From Candidatus Helarchaeota archaeon (GTDB taxonomy: Archaea > Asgardarchaeota > Lokiarchaeia > Helarchaeales > HEL-GB-A): a stretch of 25,615 nt of DNA. The stretch covers positions 1 to 25,615 of the forward strand of contig JABXJT010000070.1 of assembly GCA_013375455.1 (NCBI GenBank), written 5' to 3'. Positions 1 through 6,881 of this stretch are shown here, in pieces (the first letter of the stretch is position 1; each line of letters opens with the position of its first letter). The notes beneath the pieces are model-generated. The model worked only from the letters and a program-made list of their open reading frames with translations, ran no database searches and was not told the origin of the DNA. Made by a program: the position numbers and the translations under genes.

Positions 1-81
1 TCATCATTCTGAGTTTCTCAATCCTTTTTTCTCTTTTTATTGGATCTTCAATCATCAAAAACAAACTGAAGGATTGAAAAC

Positions 82-348
82 ATGAAAGCAGAAGAACGGA
101 AAATTATGACATATCCATCACTCCTCGAATCCCCTCAAGTACGTGCCGTACTCGCTATGATTGGAGTGCTAAGAAATGCGAAAGGGTATGAGGTTCGTGT
201 GATGGCAACAGCTGCATTAAGACTCATTGGAGTAAAAGGGGTGCTGCGCGTATTAACACGAATAACGGAATTAGACGATGATCCTATAGTCCGTAAATAT
301 ATAGCTGAAGCCGTCGAGTGGATAGAAAGGTTAAATGCCGCAAAATAA
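82..348 (+). CDS. Small HEAT-repeat-like helical protein
   Basis: An 88-residue soluble protein of unknown function. Its middle and end read as paired amphipathic helices (VRAVLAMIGVLRNA, YEVRVMATAALRLIG, VLRVLTRITELDDDPIVRKY, AEAVEWIERL). The pattern resembles HEAT/PBS-lyase repeats, where a short helix pair is followed by a D-D-P-x-V-R turn. It has no cysteines, no membrane segment and no catalytic motif. The ATG at 82 has a weak AAGGA at 69-73, 8 nt upstream. The gene ends 80 nt before the ferredoxin gene at 429, which has its own promoter. A scaffold or protein-binding role is plausible for this fold, but nothing here shows the partner. Confidence 0.6.
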   Translation: MKAEERKIMTYPSLLESPQVRAVLAMIGVLRNAKGYEVRVMATAALRLIGVKGVLRVLTRITELDDDPIVRKYIAEAVEWIERLNAAK

Positions 349-400
349 ACTGCACGCGTTTTAGCGAAGGAGTAAATTTAATTAACCGGGTTTTAATTTC

Positions 401-409
401 TTTATATAC
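401..409 (+). promoter_or_regulatory. TATA-like box for a leaderless ferredoxin gene
   Basis: TTTATATAC lies with its centre about 25 nt before the ATG at 429. In archaea the transcript starts about 25 nt after the TATA box, so the mRNA would begin at or next to the start codon. No Shine-Dalgarno sequence precedes this ATG, which fits a leaderless message and supports 429 as the start. Confidence 0.5.
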
Positions 410-428
410 TAATTTCAGGCGATGCTTC

Positions 429-1256
429 ATGTGTAAATATTGTGCGCAGTATGGTGATGGGCATAAGTGGTATTTGAATCCGGAAAATTTTACGGAGGAA
501 ATCCTCAAGTCGCATCGAGTGCAAACAGCGCAGGTCGTTGAAATGCTGGGTGGGCCCGCGAAAATGGATTTTGAGTTGGGAGCAGCTGAAGCAATAGATG
601 GAATGGTACCGAATCTCCACGATCAAGCCGCGCTCGATAGGATGAACAAAATGGTTGCGGAAAAACTCCATGGTGGGCAGGTAATCCCGCTGGAGGATGC
701 CCTAAAAATTGTTGATCTCACAAAAGGAATCATCCTCATCCCCTGCTATTGCCGGAAATATTTTGCAGGCATTGAGAAAATGACCTGCATGTTCTTCTAT
801 CCCGTCTCGGAAATGGTCCCCAAAACGCGTCCCTGGGAGAACTGTGAAAAGCTGACCGCCGAGGCTGCTAAAGTCTATTTACGTGAGTTTGATAAGCAGG
901 GCTACGTGCATTCGGTTTATTGGGCCCCCATTCCCGTTCCCATCGTCATTTGTAACTGCGAGTATCCATATTGTATCGGACTGAAAGCGCGCGTGAATTA
1001 TGGGGTGATGAATACCGCGCGCAAGAGCGAATATATTTGCGTGGTGGATCCAGACAAATGTGATGGTTGCAATGGCGAACCGAAATGCCCGAAACGCTGC
1101 TTCTTCGGAGCCGTTAAGTACGCCGTTTCCGAGCAACGCGTCATCGTGAGCCCCACTGATTGCTTTGGCTGCGGGGTCTGCCGTCCCGTCTGCGATCGCG
1201 GCGCCATGAAATTAGTCGATCGGGCACAATTCGTATCTATTAAGGACGAATACTAA
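429..1256 (+). CDS. Cysteine-rich 4Fe-4S dicluster ferredoxin-like protein
   Basis: A 275-residue iron-sulphur protein, probably a cytosolic electron carrier or redox sensor. The C-terminal 60 residues carry two cluster motifs: an unusual C-x2-C-x5-C-x3-C (CDGCNGEPKCPKRC) and a regular C-x2-C-x2-C-x3-C (CFGCGVCRPVC). The central part has two more cysteine groups, IPCYCRKYF and ICNCEYPYC, at the same relative places as LPCMCRTEA and ICNCCPCCCG in the larger protein at 11968-13152, so the two are paralogues. The frame stays open upstream to 318, but that stretch overlaps the previous gene and holds the TATA box, so the ATG at 429 (MCKYCAQYGDG) is chosen. Another Fe-S cluster may form on the central cysteines. 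A separate winged-helix gene follows, matching the domain fused to the paralogue. Confidence 0.75.
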   Translation: MCKYCAQYGDGHKWYLNPENFTEEILKSHRVQTAQVVEMLGGPAKMDFELGAAEAIDGMVPNLHDQAALDRMNKMVAEKLHGGQVIPLEDALKIVDLTKGIILIPCYCRKYFAGIEKMTCMFFYPVSEMVPKTRPWENCEKLTAEAAKVYLREFDKQGYVHSVYWAPIPVPIVICNCEYPYCIGLKARVNYGVMNTARKSEYICVVDPDKCDGCNGEPKCPKRCFFGAVKYAVSEQRVIVSPTDCFGCGVCRPVCDRGAMKLVDRAQFVSIKDEY

Positions 1257-1265
1257 TTTTTATAA
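1257..1265 (+). promoter_or_regulatory. TATA-like box before the winged-helix gene
   Basis: TTTTTATAA starts inside the end of the ferredoxin gene region and lies about 26 nt before the ATG at 1287. There is no ribosome binding site, so a leaderless transcript separate from the ferredoxin message is likely. Confidence 0.45.
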
Positions 1266-1286
1266 TCCCACGCAATATTTTTAATC

Positions 1287-1724
1287 ATGCCAATCATGAT
1301 TTTTTCCTTTCTCAGAGCCACGATCCAAAAACTTGGGCGCCCCGCGACAACGAAAGAGGTAGAGGAGGAAATTATGCAACGTCTGCCCATGTGTACGGAC
1401 CATACAGCTGTTCACTTGCGCGAGTTGGAGTCTGAGAAGGTGGTCGCCAAAAAGTTCGATAAGAACCTAAAAGGTTTTGTGTGGAGCATTCCCAAACCCT
1501 ACGATCGAATGAGTTTCCACGAGATGATCGAGAAATTTCCCCAGTTGTACAAGGAATCCCTCTACATCTACGCCATCTATGAGTTTGATAAGACTTTGGA
1601 TTTCGATGATGTTGTTAACATCCTCTATGACCTCTCCGAAGGCGCCGACACGCGTCCGGGGATCAAGGCAATAAAGGATAAGTTTGCGGAGAAATTTGTA
1701 GAGAAATATGCGAAAAAAGATTGA
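1287..1724 (+). CDS. Small winged-helix DNA-binding-like protein
   Basis: A 145-residue soluble protein. Residues about 8-66 read as a winged helix: helix (FLRATIQKLG), helix (TKEVEEEIMQRL), recognition helix (TDHTAVHLRELESEKVVAKK) and a wing ending in GFVWSI. The remainder is helical and charged (EKFPQLYKESLYIYAIYEF; AIKDKFAEKFVEKYAKK) and may be a dimer or partner-binding part. It has one cysteine and no enzyme motif. It lies 30 nt after the ferredoxin-like gene. The paralogue of that ferredoxin at 11968 carries a fused N-terminal helix-turn-helix region, so this protein may work with the Fe-S protein. An internal ATG at 1296 is an alternative start. The regulatory role is inferred. Confidence 0.6.
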   Translation: MPIMIFSFLRATIQKLGRPATTKEVEEEIMQRLPMCTDHTAVHLRELESEKVVAKKFDKNLKGFVWSIPKPYDRMSFHEMIEKFPQLYKESLYIYAIYEFDKTLDFDDVVNILYDLSEGADTRPGIKAIKDKFAEKFVEKYAKKD

Positions 1725-1838
1725 AACTCTACTTTAGAAATGGCGGATAAGGATTTTGATTCCTTTAATAAAAAATTGCCATGACACAAAACTTATCTAA
1801 AGAAGTCAATTAGCATCTTATAGAGGTTTTTACGTTAA

Positions 1839-1845
1839 AAGGTGA
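1839..1845 (+). promoter_or_regulatory. Shine-Dalgarno AAGGTGA deciding a TTG start
   Basis: AAGGTGA lies 5 nt before a TTG at 1851 and overlaps the GTG at 1842 that would give the longest frame. A ribosome binding here would start at TTG 1851, or less well at ATG 1863, not at the overlapped GTG. Confidence 0.5.
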
Positions 1846-1850
1846 GACAC

Positions 1851-2666
1851 TTGAGTGAAGATATGGTGCTTATTGAGACGGATGATGAGAAGAAGATCAC
1901 CACCATCAAGATGAATCGATTGAAGAAGAAGAACGCCTTGAATTTTGATCTTTACATGGGAATACAGAAGGCAATTGAAGAGGTCGAGCGGAGTGATGCC
2001 CGCGTGGTCATTCTTACTGGGGGCGAAGACACGTTCAGTGCTGGGATTGACCTAAAAATGCTCACGGGACAAGCGCAAGGACAGGTAAATGCCCCAACCA
2101 AACCGCAAAACTTTCGATTCTGGTTGAACACGTGGCTTCAGCCCATCATGACGAAAATTGAGAAGATGGAAAAACCCGTCATTGCTAAGATTAATGGCTA
2201 TTGCTTTGGAGCCGGATTTGAATTAGCCCTTGCCTGCGATTTTCGCTTTGCTGTTTCGACTGCGACCTTTACCATGCCCGAATCGCGAGTCGGCATCATC
2301 ACCGATGTCGGGGGAACGATCCGCTTGACGCGACTTGTCGGGATTACCGTTGCAAAAGACATTATCATGACGGGGCGGACTTTCGGTGCGCCAGAAGCAC
2401 TTAAAATGGGCATACTGAGTGGCGTTGCCAAGGATCAGGCCGAACTAGATCAAATGGTTCTGGCTTACGCGGATGAGCTCATCGAAGCAGCTCCCTTAGC
2501 GGTCGGGATGGCGAAACGGTTAGTGCAACTCTGCCATGGGAAGGATGTAGAGTACGGCAATGAACTAGAAGGGCTCGTGAACTCGCAACTCCTTCAAACC
2601 AAGGATTTCTTCAGTGGTGCATTTGCCCGCTTAGAGAAAAAGAAGCCCCGTTGGCGTGGGAAATAG
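1851..2666 (+). CDS. Enoyl-CoA hydratase/isomerase (crotonase) family protein
   Basis: A 271-residue crotonase-fold enzyme acting on an acyl-CoA in the cytosol, probably in fatty-acid or other acyl-CoA turnover. The CoA/oxyanion-hole segments are visible as FSAGIDLKML (about 62-71) and GYCFGAGFELALACD (about 116-130). Both glutamates that serve in enoyl-CoA hydratase are present with the classical spacing of 20: E124 (GFEL) and E144 (MPE). An aspartate 8 residues later (D152, in ITDVGG) matches the third acidic residue used by dienoyl-CoA isomerases, so hydratase or dienoyl isomerase activity is possible. Length is normal for the family. The start is set at TTG 1851 by an AAGGTGA box; GTG 1842 and ATG 1863 are alternatives. 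It sits alone, between a regulator and a membrane protein. Confidence 0.88.
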   Translation: MSEDMVLIETDDEKKITTIKMNRLKKKNALNFDLYMGIQKAIEEVERSDARVVILTGGEDTFSAGIDLKMLTGQAQGQVNAPTKPQNFRFWLNTWLQPIMTKIEKMEKPVIAKINGYCFGAGFELALACDFRFAVSTATFTMPESRVGIITDVGGTIRLTRLVGITVAKDIIMTGRTFGAPEALKMGILSGVAKDQAELDQMVLAYADELIEAAPLAVGMAKRLVQLCHGKDVEYGNELEGLVNSQLLQTKDFFSGAFARLEKKKPRWRGK

Positions 2667-2700
2667 TTTTAAATAAAATATAAATGGATGATTGATATCA

Positions 2701-3081
2701 ATGGATAAACCTGGACTTTTAAAGTTGCTGATACTTATTGGCGGGTATTTTGAGGTATTTCTGGGCTTTTTATTCCTGTTCATGGATGTCTTTTTAGGAA
2801 CCTTTGGCCTTTCAACAGATGTCCCAATGTTTAACCAAATTTTAGGGGTAATGACAATTTGCTTTGGCATCCTCCTCATTTATTCAGCCAAAGATATTGG
2901 AACGTATTCGATCATTCCAAAAGTAAACTGTTTAATGCGCTTCTTGGTTCAACCCTTTGCGATCTATAATATGATAGTGGTTCCTGAAATGCTTCTAATT
3001 TTAATTGGAGCGGCAATCTACGACGTTGTGTGGGCAATATTCGTCTTGATATTACTAAAACAGGTCACTAAAAATCAATGA
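2701..3081 (+). CDS. Four-helix membrane protein of unknown function
   Basis: A 126-residue protein with four hydrophobic segments: about residues 4-28, 40-60, 75-92 and 95-120, joined by short loops and ending in a lysine-rich tail (LLKQVTKNQ). It has no recognisable transporter or enzyme motif. The ATG at 2701 is preferred over the in-frame TTG at 2692, because ATATAAAT at about 2678-2685 would place a transcript start near the ATG. It ends 1 bp before the convergent DUF362 gene. I do not recognise the family. Confidence 0.6.
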   Translation: MDKPGLLKLLILIGGYFEVFLGFLFLFMDVFLGTFGLSTDVPMFNQILGVMTICFGILLIYSAKDIGTYSIIPKVNCLMRFLVQPFAIYNMIVVPEMLLILIGAAIYDVVWAIFVLILLKQVTKNQ

Positions 3082-3082
3082 A

Positions 3083-4381
3083 TTACATTCCGGATTGACA
3101 GCGCACGCCATGGAATTTGGCCCAGATCATAAGTCCGAGTGTTTTTAAAAAACTGACCGGGGTCAATTTTAAGAGCGTCGAGAGAGGTAATTTGGCATAT
3201 TTTCTAACATTTTTAGTTAATTCTGCTAAATTACAGTGATCATTGATATAAATAACGTCTATTTTTTCACGTTTTTTCCTCATCTCAAAATAATTTTTTA
3301 ATTCTGAAACGGCGCACGGTCCATTCACGATGAACGGTCCTGGATGCATGTCCAGCTCTGTCGTATCATGCCCCTTCCCAATCACCCCGACACAGGGGGC
3401 GCAATCAATATCATGAGTAAAGAGGATGAATGCCATCCCGAGCGCCAAGCAGCCGGTTCTACAGGCCTTCTCCTTCCCACGGACTAACACTACATTCTTC
3501 GAGGATTTAAGTGGCACGTTTTTCCAGTGTAACTGAAGTTTATATTGGTCTATTAATTCCCTTGTTGGAAGGATATTAATTTCCTCGAACTTGTTTATCC
3601 CGAATCCCTCGTCGGCAGCCAATTGAATGTATTTGACCTCGTCTATCCCTAATAATTTTGCACCCACCGTATCAACCGCGACGGGATCTGTCCCACTTAG
3701 CAATAATCCCATTGGGATATGCCATTCTGGCAGCATTGCAATATGCCCGTAATCTACGACAGAGGTTGCATCTACAATATTAAAATCTGGCTTGAATTTC
3801 CTCAGGATATCAATCACTTTCTCATTTATTAAGTGATGATTGTATACTTTCTCATCGTCATACAAAAGCCCGTGTTGATTCTTTATACAATTCGTCATCC
3901 CTGCTTGCAAGTGTGTTTTTAATTTGGGTAGGTTAATGTAGGTATTCTCTTCCCGGTTTTCTATCAAATTTTCATGAAGAATTTTGGGGATTGGAATGGG
4001 TTTATCCAACGCTTTGCCGTTGAATTCAACATCAATTGATTTTTGTTCATCCAAACAAATGGGTTTCGCCCCTAGTTTCCTTATACGTTTTCCTAAATTA
4101 TCGACGGCGAAACAAACTCTGGTGAATATTGCAACTGCACAATTATCAAATACATAAATGTTTTTTGGGTCGACGTTGGCTTCTTTGATAACTTCAATCG
4201 TGGATAATACAACTTCCGGCGTGGTTATTGCCGAAAGGTCTGGCATGGTAAGATTTAATTTTAGAAAAACTTTCCCTGACTCCTTGATGATTGAGTTTAC
4301 TCCTCCAAAGGCATCGAAACATTCTCGCACGCAATCTGTCAAGTTTTCGTTAGTGGGTTTGATAAAAACTGTTGGTGACAT
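3083..4381 (-). CDS. DUF362 domain protein with cysteine-bearing C-terminal extension
   Basis: A 432-residue protein. Residues about 1-275 match the DUF362 family: GKVFLKLNLT near the N-terminus, ITTPEVVLSTIEVIKEA, INLPKLKTHLQAGMTNCIKN with the conserved lysine/histidine core, and SGTDPVAVDTVGAKLLGI. DUF362 proteins are often found with ferredoxin domains and Fe-S metabolism, but their reaction is not settled. Unlike many relatives it has no 2x[4Fe-4S] ferredoxin tail. Instead residues about 300-432 hold six scattered cysteines (CRTGC, DCAPC, NGPC, HCNLA, ending RCQSGM), a possible metal site. The ATG at 4381 follows a weak AGGT. It faces a divergent longin-like gene across 118 bp. Confidence 0.8.
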   Translation of the reverse strand: MSPTVFIKPTNENLTDCVRECFDAFGGVNSIIKESGKVFLKLNLTMPDLSAITTPEVVLSTIEVIKEANVDPKNIYVFDNCAVAIFTRVCFAVDNLGKRIRKLGAKPICLDEQKSIDVEFNGKALDKPIPIPKILHENLIENREENTYINLPKLKTHLQAGMTNCIKNQHGLLYDDEKVYNHHLINEKVIDILRKFKPDFNIVDATSVVDYGHIAMLPEWHIPMGLLLSGTDPVAVDTVGAKLLGIDEVKYIQLAADEGFGINKFEEINILPTRELIDQYKLQLHWKNVPLKSSKNVVLVRGKEKACRTGCLALGMAFILFTHDIDCAPCVGVIGKGHDTTELDMHPGPFIVNGPCAVSELKNYFEMRKKREKIDVIYINDHCNLAELTKNVRKYAKLPLSTLLKLTPVSFLKTLGLMIWAKFHGVRCQSGM

Positions 4382-4499
4382 CTAAATACCTACTTTCTTC
4401 TATCGGAAGTTATAGTTTCCAACTCAACTGAATTTCCTTATAAATAGTTCATCAATTTTTGTAAGGTTTTTATTTTACCATTTACTATCAGCTAATTAA

Positions 4500-5003
4500 A
4501 TGAAAATTTTAAAAATATGGATATTTTCATTTGCAGGTCAGCAACTATTTTTAAAGGATTATGGGAGTATTAAGAGCGTTGCAGCACCTGACCCTGCTCA
4601 GGATGCCATGGTTGCAAATATGTTAAATACGGGGGTAGTCCACAGCTTCTTAAATTTCTTTAATTCGATTCTAGTCAAAAAATATTGCGATATAATGCTG
4701 TTTGATGATATTCTTTTTACGTTTGATTACATGTTTGACGGGTCATTGAAATTTATCACTTTGCTATTGACACGGATAGATAAGACAGTTGAACTGGAAG
4801 CCCAAGCGGACATCTTAAAAAATCTCGCGAAACGTATTAGCTACAATTTTGCTGAAACTTACAGGGATGTCGTGGATATCATGCAAGTTAATCTGAACAT
4901 CTTCAAACCCTTTGAAGAGGATTGTGATCGAATCCTCCATGATATTGCAGACGAACTACAGACCAAGTTGAAACAGCAAAAAATGAGAATTAATGGATTT
5001 TAA
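4500..5003 (+). CDS. Small longin-like protein
   Basis: A 167-residue soluble protein. It opens with a beta hairpin-like run (KIWIFSFAGQQLFLKDY), then a long helix (MVANMLNTGVVHSFLNFF), further strands (DIMLFDDILFTFDYMF and LKFITLLLTRI) and two to three C-terminal helices. This order matches the longin fold used by eukaryotic vesicle-traffic and GTPase-regulator proteins and common in Asgard archaea; the family match rests on the fold pattern only. It has no membrane segment; the first residues are the first strand, not a signal peptide. No ribosome binding site is visible. A T-rich TATA-like stretch at about 4467-4477 fits a leaderless transcript. It is next to two roadblock-like proteins, the other small-domain class that pairs with longins and GTPases. 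Confidence 0.5.
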   Translation: MKILKIWIFSFAGQQLFLKDYGSIKSVAAPDPAQDAMVANMLNTGVVHSFLNFFNSILVKKYCDIMLFDDILFTFDYMFDGSLKFITLLLTRIDKTVELEAQADILKNLAKRISYNFAETYRDVVDIMQVNLNIFKPFEEDCDRILHDIADELQTKLKQQKMRINGF

Positions 5004-5043
5004 ATAATAGTTCTAATGAATTTTTGTTTTCTGAGTAAGAAAA

Positions 5044-5793
5044 TCAGGAGCGCAAGATTCGCTTTAATTTAATATACCCCTTCTTTATGAGCTCTCGAAT
5101 AATAATATCCACTTTCAGACGAGGGACATTTGTTTTTTCCGCGATTTCTTCAATGCTGCTCGTTCCATTACAGTACTGCATGAATTTTATTGTTTCTAGT
5201 GGAAACTTTTCCTTCCCCGTTAACTTCTTTTTCAAGATGGGAATTCTATATACTCCTGTCCTTTTCTTTAGAACAGGCTTTTTCTCTGGCTCCTCGAATA
5301 ATTCTATCTTGCTCGTATCAGGTGGCTCTACGAGTTTAGGTTTAGGGAGAGGAGTCGTTTCATTAATATCAGGGGGCTTTGAGGGCGGAATAATTTTATC
5401 AATATTGCCAATCAATTCATCAATTCGCGAGGCCCACTTGAGCATGACGGCTTTAAAAGCCAGGAGCTGCCCACTTGGCCCTTTCGAGTGCAGGACAATA
5501 ACTGCTTTTGGAGATACTTTGAAAAAAGCAAGGCTAATACCTCCAAAAGGTATTGTCGCATCTCCTACTTGCAAATTATTAAAATTTTGGAGGATATAAT
5601 CTTGAATGAAATAAAGATATTGATCAAATGCGGGTGAATCTACGTAATGAACCGTTCCTTCTTCCGAAATTATTGCCATATAAACTCTCGTCACGAAAAG
5701 TTTAATAATCGACTTCTTTATCTCTGTAATAATTCTATCCCATAGTTCTTCCTTTGTTTCTAAATATTCATCAATTAAAGGGGAAATACCCAT
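5044..5793 (-). CDS. Roadblock-like domain protein with C-terminal winged helix (copy 1)
   Basis: A 249-residue protein. Residues about 12-132 follow the helix-strand-strand-helix-strand-strand-helix order of Roadblock/LC7 or related small domains (VYMAIISEEGTVHYVDSP; FIQDYILQNF; IPFGGISLAFFKVS; AVIVLHSKGPSGQLLAFKA). A proline-rich linker follows at about 138-180 (PPSKPPD, PLPKPKLVEPPD). Residues about 190-249 form a winged-helix-like end (IEEIAEKTNVPRLKVDIIIR, KKGYIKLKR). It is a clear paralogue of the protein at 5978-6706; FIQDYI, IPFGGI and GKEK-PLE are shared. Roadblock domains usually modulate small GTPases; the winged helix suggests DNA binding or a partner role. The ATG at 5793 has AGGAG at 5803-5807, 9 nt upstream. 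Confidence 0.7.
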   Translation of the reverse strand: MGISPLIDEYLETKEELWDRIITEIKKSIIKLFVTRVYMAIISEEGTVHYVDSPAFDQYLYFIQDYILQNFNNLQVGDATIPFGGISLAFFKVSPKAVIVLHSKGPSGQLLAFKAVMLKWASRIDELIGNIDKIIPPSKPPDINETTPLPKPKLVEPPDTSKIELFEEPEKKPVLKKRTGVYRIPILKKKLTGKEKFPLETIKFMQYCNGTSSIEEIAEKTNVPRLKVDIIIRELIKKGYIKLKRILRS

Positions 5794-5797
5794 ATGG

Positions 5798-5834
5798 CTG
5801 AACTCCTAAGTTGTAGCTCTTCAAAGAAGTTCAG
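5798..5834 (-). promoter_or_regulatory. 7-bp inverted repeat covering the ribosome binding site
   Basis: CTGAACT (5798-5804) and AGTTCAG (5828-5834) are perfect inverted copies separated by 23 nt. In the mRNA of the minus-strand gene starting at 5793, one arm overlaps the AGGAG ribosome binding site (5803-5807). A hairpin here could hide the site. It may be chance at this length. Confidence 0.25.
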
Positions 5835-5860
5835 TCGAGGGTTACTTTAAAGTCTAATTA

Positions 5861-5894
5861 AATGCAAGCTTGCTTATCAAGCTTGCTTAGCATT
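5861..5894. repeat. Tandem 12-nt repeat inside an inverted repeat
   Basis: CAAGCTTGCTTA occurs at 5865-5876 and again at 5878-5889, a 13-nt period. The pair is bracketed by AATGC (5861-5865) and GCATT (5890-5894), giving a 9-bp stem with one bulged base (5861-5869 with 5885-5894). Each copy also contains the palindrome AAGCTT. It lies between the two roadblock/winged-helix genes, downstream of one and upstream of the other, so it could be an operator for the second gene or an end signal for the first. Confidence 0.5.
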
Positions 5895-5977
5895 AATGCA
5901 AAAACTGGTGGCTTATAAAGCATGTGGGATAAATCATAGAAAAGGCAGGAAAAAGGAGGAAATATTTGCTGATCGTT

Positions 5978-6706
5978 TTATCTAATTCTTTGGATTTTCA
6001 CCCATTCTTTTTTTTCATATTTACGAATTATCTTGTTTATTCTGGGAAGAGGGCAGAGTAATTTGCGAGAAATTTCTTCAAGAGAAAAAATCCCATCACA
6101 ATATTGGAGAACATTTATTTCTTCAAGGGGGAGTTTTTCCTTACCGTTGAGTGGCTTTATCAAGAGGGGAACAACTTTCATACGTCGCTTACTTGTGATA
6201 GAAGAATTTGAGCTTGGATTCAGAAGAAAAGGTTTCTGCATTTCTTCTAATTCAGGCAGTTGCTCTATTGGTTGTTCTATATCATTCGAGATCTCGCGAT
6301 AATCTAATTCTCCAATCATTTCGTCAATTTTTTGTCCCCAATCCCGTAACCTTGTCTTTAAAGCGAACAATTGGGCGCTGGGACCTTTTTTTAGGTAAAT
6401 AATGACAATTGCTTTTTCTGAAATTTTAAAAAAGCCCAGATTGATACCACCAAAGGGAATGGCACATTCTCCCATATTAAGGGCCTGAAAATTTTCCTGT
6501 ATATAATCTTGAATAAAACAGATATATTCATCGAAAACTGGCGTGTCTATATATTGGAAATTCCCTAATGCGTCAACTATTGTTATATATGCTCTCGTTG
6601 TAATAACTTCAGCGATTGAGATCAAAATGTCTTTAACAACTTGATTAAATAATTCCTCCTTAGATTCCAGTCCTGTGCCTACTAGAGAAGGGGGATGGAT
6701 ACTCAT
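5978..6706 (-). CDS. Roadblock-like domain protein with C-terminal winged helix (copy 2)
   Basis: A 242-residue paralogue of the protein at 5044-5793, with the same order: roadblock-like domain at about 15-138 (AYITIVDALGNFQYIDTP; FIQDYIQENF; IPFGGINLGFFKIS; AVIVIYLKKGPSAQLFALK), a shorter acidic linker (IEQPIEQLPELEEM), a basic patch (SKRRMKVVP) and a winged-helix-like end (LEEISRKLLCPLPRINKIIR). The ATG at 6706 has GGAGAT just upstream, and a TATA box (TTATAAA) at 6738-6744. A dyad operator copy abuts that TATA box, and two more copies lie in the same divergent region, so this protein may regulate itself and the gene at 6968. DNA binding is inferred, not shown. Confidence 0.7.
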   Translation of the reverse strand: MSIHPPSLVGTGLESKEELFNQVVKDILISIAEVITTRAYITIVDALGNFQYIDTPVFDEYICFIQDYIQENFQALNMGECAIPFGGINLGFFKISEKAIVIIYLKKGPSAQLFALKTRLRDWGQKIDEMIGELDYREISNDIEQPIEQLPELEEMQKPFLLNPSSNSSITSKRRMKVVPLLIKPLNGKEKLPLEEINVLQYCDGIFSLEEISRKLLCPLPRINKIIRKYEKKEWVKIQRIR

Positions 6707-6737
6707 TTGATCTCCACTTATAGTAAGTCAAGGGTCA

Positions 6738-6744
6738 TTTATAA
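6738..6744 (-). promoter_or_regulatory. TATA box for the roadblock/winged-helix gene at 6706
   Basis: On the minus strand the sequence reads TTATAAA, 32-38 nt before the ATG at 6706, so transcription would start near 6715 and leave a leader of about 9 nt. Operator copy 1 begins 6 bp upstream of it, where TFB would contact the promoter. Confidence 0.55.
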
Positions 6745-6749
6745 GGGTT

Positions 6750-6764
6750 TTGAGAATTTCGCAA
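6750..6764. promoter_or_regulatory. Dyad operator copy 1 (TTGAGA-ATT-TCGCAA)
   Basis: One of three copies of a 15-bp inverted repeat in the divergent region 6707-6967. The right half TCGCAA is identical in all copies; the left half differs by one base from the perfect TTGCGA. It abuts the TATA box of the minus-strand gene. Confidence 0.6.
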
Positions 6765-6780
6765 TCTCGAGCTTTACTTT

Positions 6781-6795
6781 TTGGGAATCTCGCAA
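6781..6795. promoter_or_regulatory. Dyad operator copy 2 (TTGGGA-ATC-TCGCAA)
   Basis: The second copy starts exactly 31 bp after copy 1, close to three helical turns, so both would face the same side of the DNA. One base in the left half differs from the perfect dyad. Confidence 0.6.
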
Positions 6796-6844
6796 AATAA
6801 TTAAGATGACTATCTAATTTTTAACAAATTGATGTATAAGTAAT

Positions 6845-6859
6845 TTGCGACTCTCGCAA
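6845..6859. promoter_or_regulatory. Dyad operator copy 3, perfect (TTGCGA-CTC-TCGCAA)
   Basis: The third copy is a perfect 6-3-6 inverted repeat and starts 64 bp after copy 2, about six helical turns. It lies 13 bp upstream of the TATA-like box at 6873-6881 that would serve the plus-strand gene at 6968. Confidence 0.65.
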
Positions 6860-6872
6860 GATCTCAACTATA

Positions 6873-6881
6873 CTTAAAAAT
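6873..6881 (+). promoter_or_regulatory. TATA-like box for the gene at 6968
   Basis: CTTAAAAAT would place transcription start near 6900, leaving a leader of about 65 nt. That leader carries the ribosome binding site AAGGGGA at 6952-6958, 9 nt before the ATG. Confidence 0.4.

Noticed and set aside
318..428. Upstream extension of the ferredoxin reading frame to 318
   Set aside because: It overlaps the end of the previous gene, covers the TATA-like box at 401-409, and the added residues look random.
5087..5599. Long open frame (170 codons) on the plus strand opposite a roadblock-like gene
   Set aside because: It is antisense to a gene with clear paralogy and a ribosome binding site; the translated product is a serine-rich shadow with no homology pattern.
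5953..6061. Strong GGAGG on the plus strand followed by a TTG-started 31-codon frame
   Set aside because: It lies mostly antisense to the end of the 5978-6706 gene, and the peptide is low in complexity. On the minus strand the same bases form a pyrimidine-rich tract downstream of that gene.
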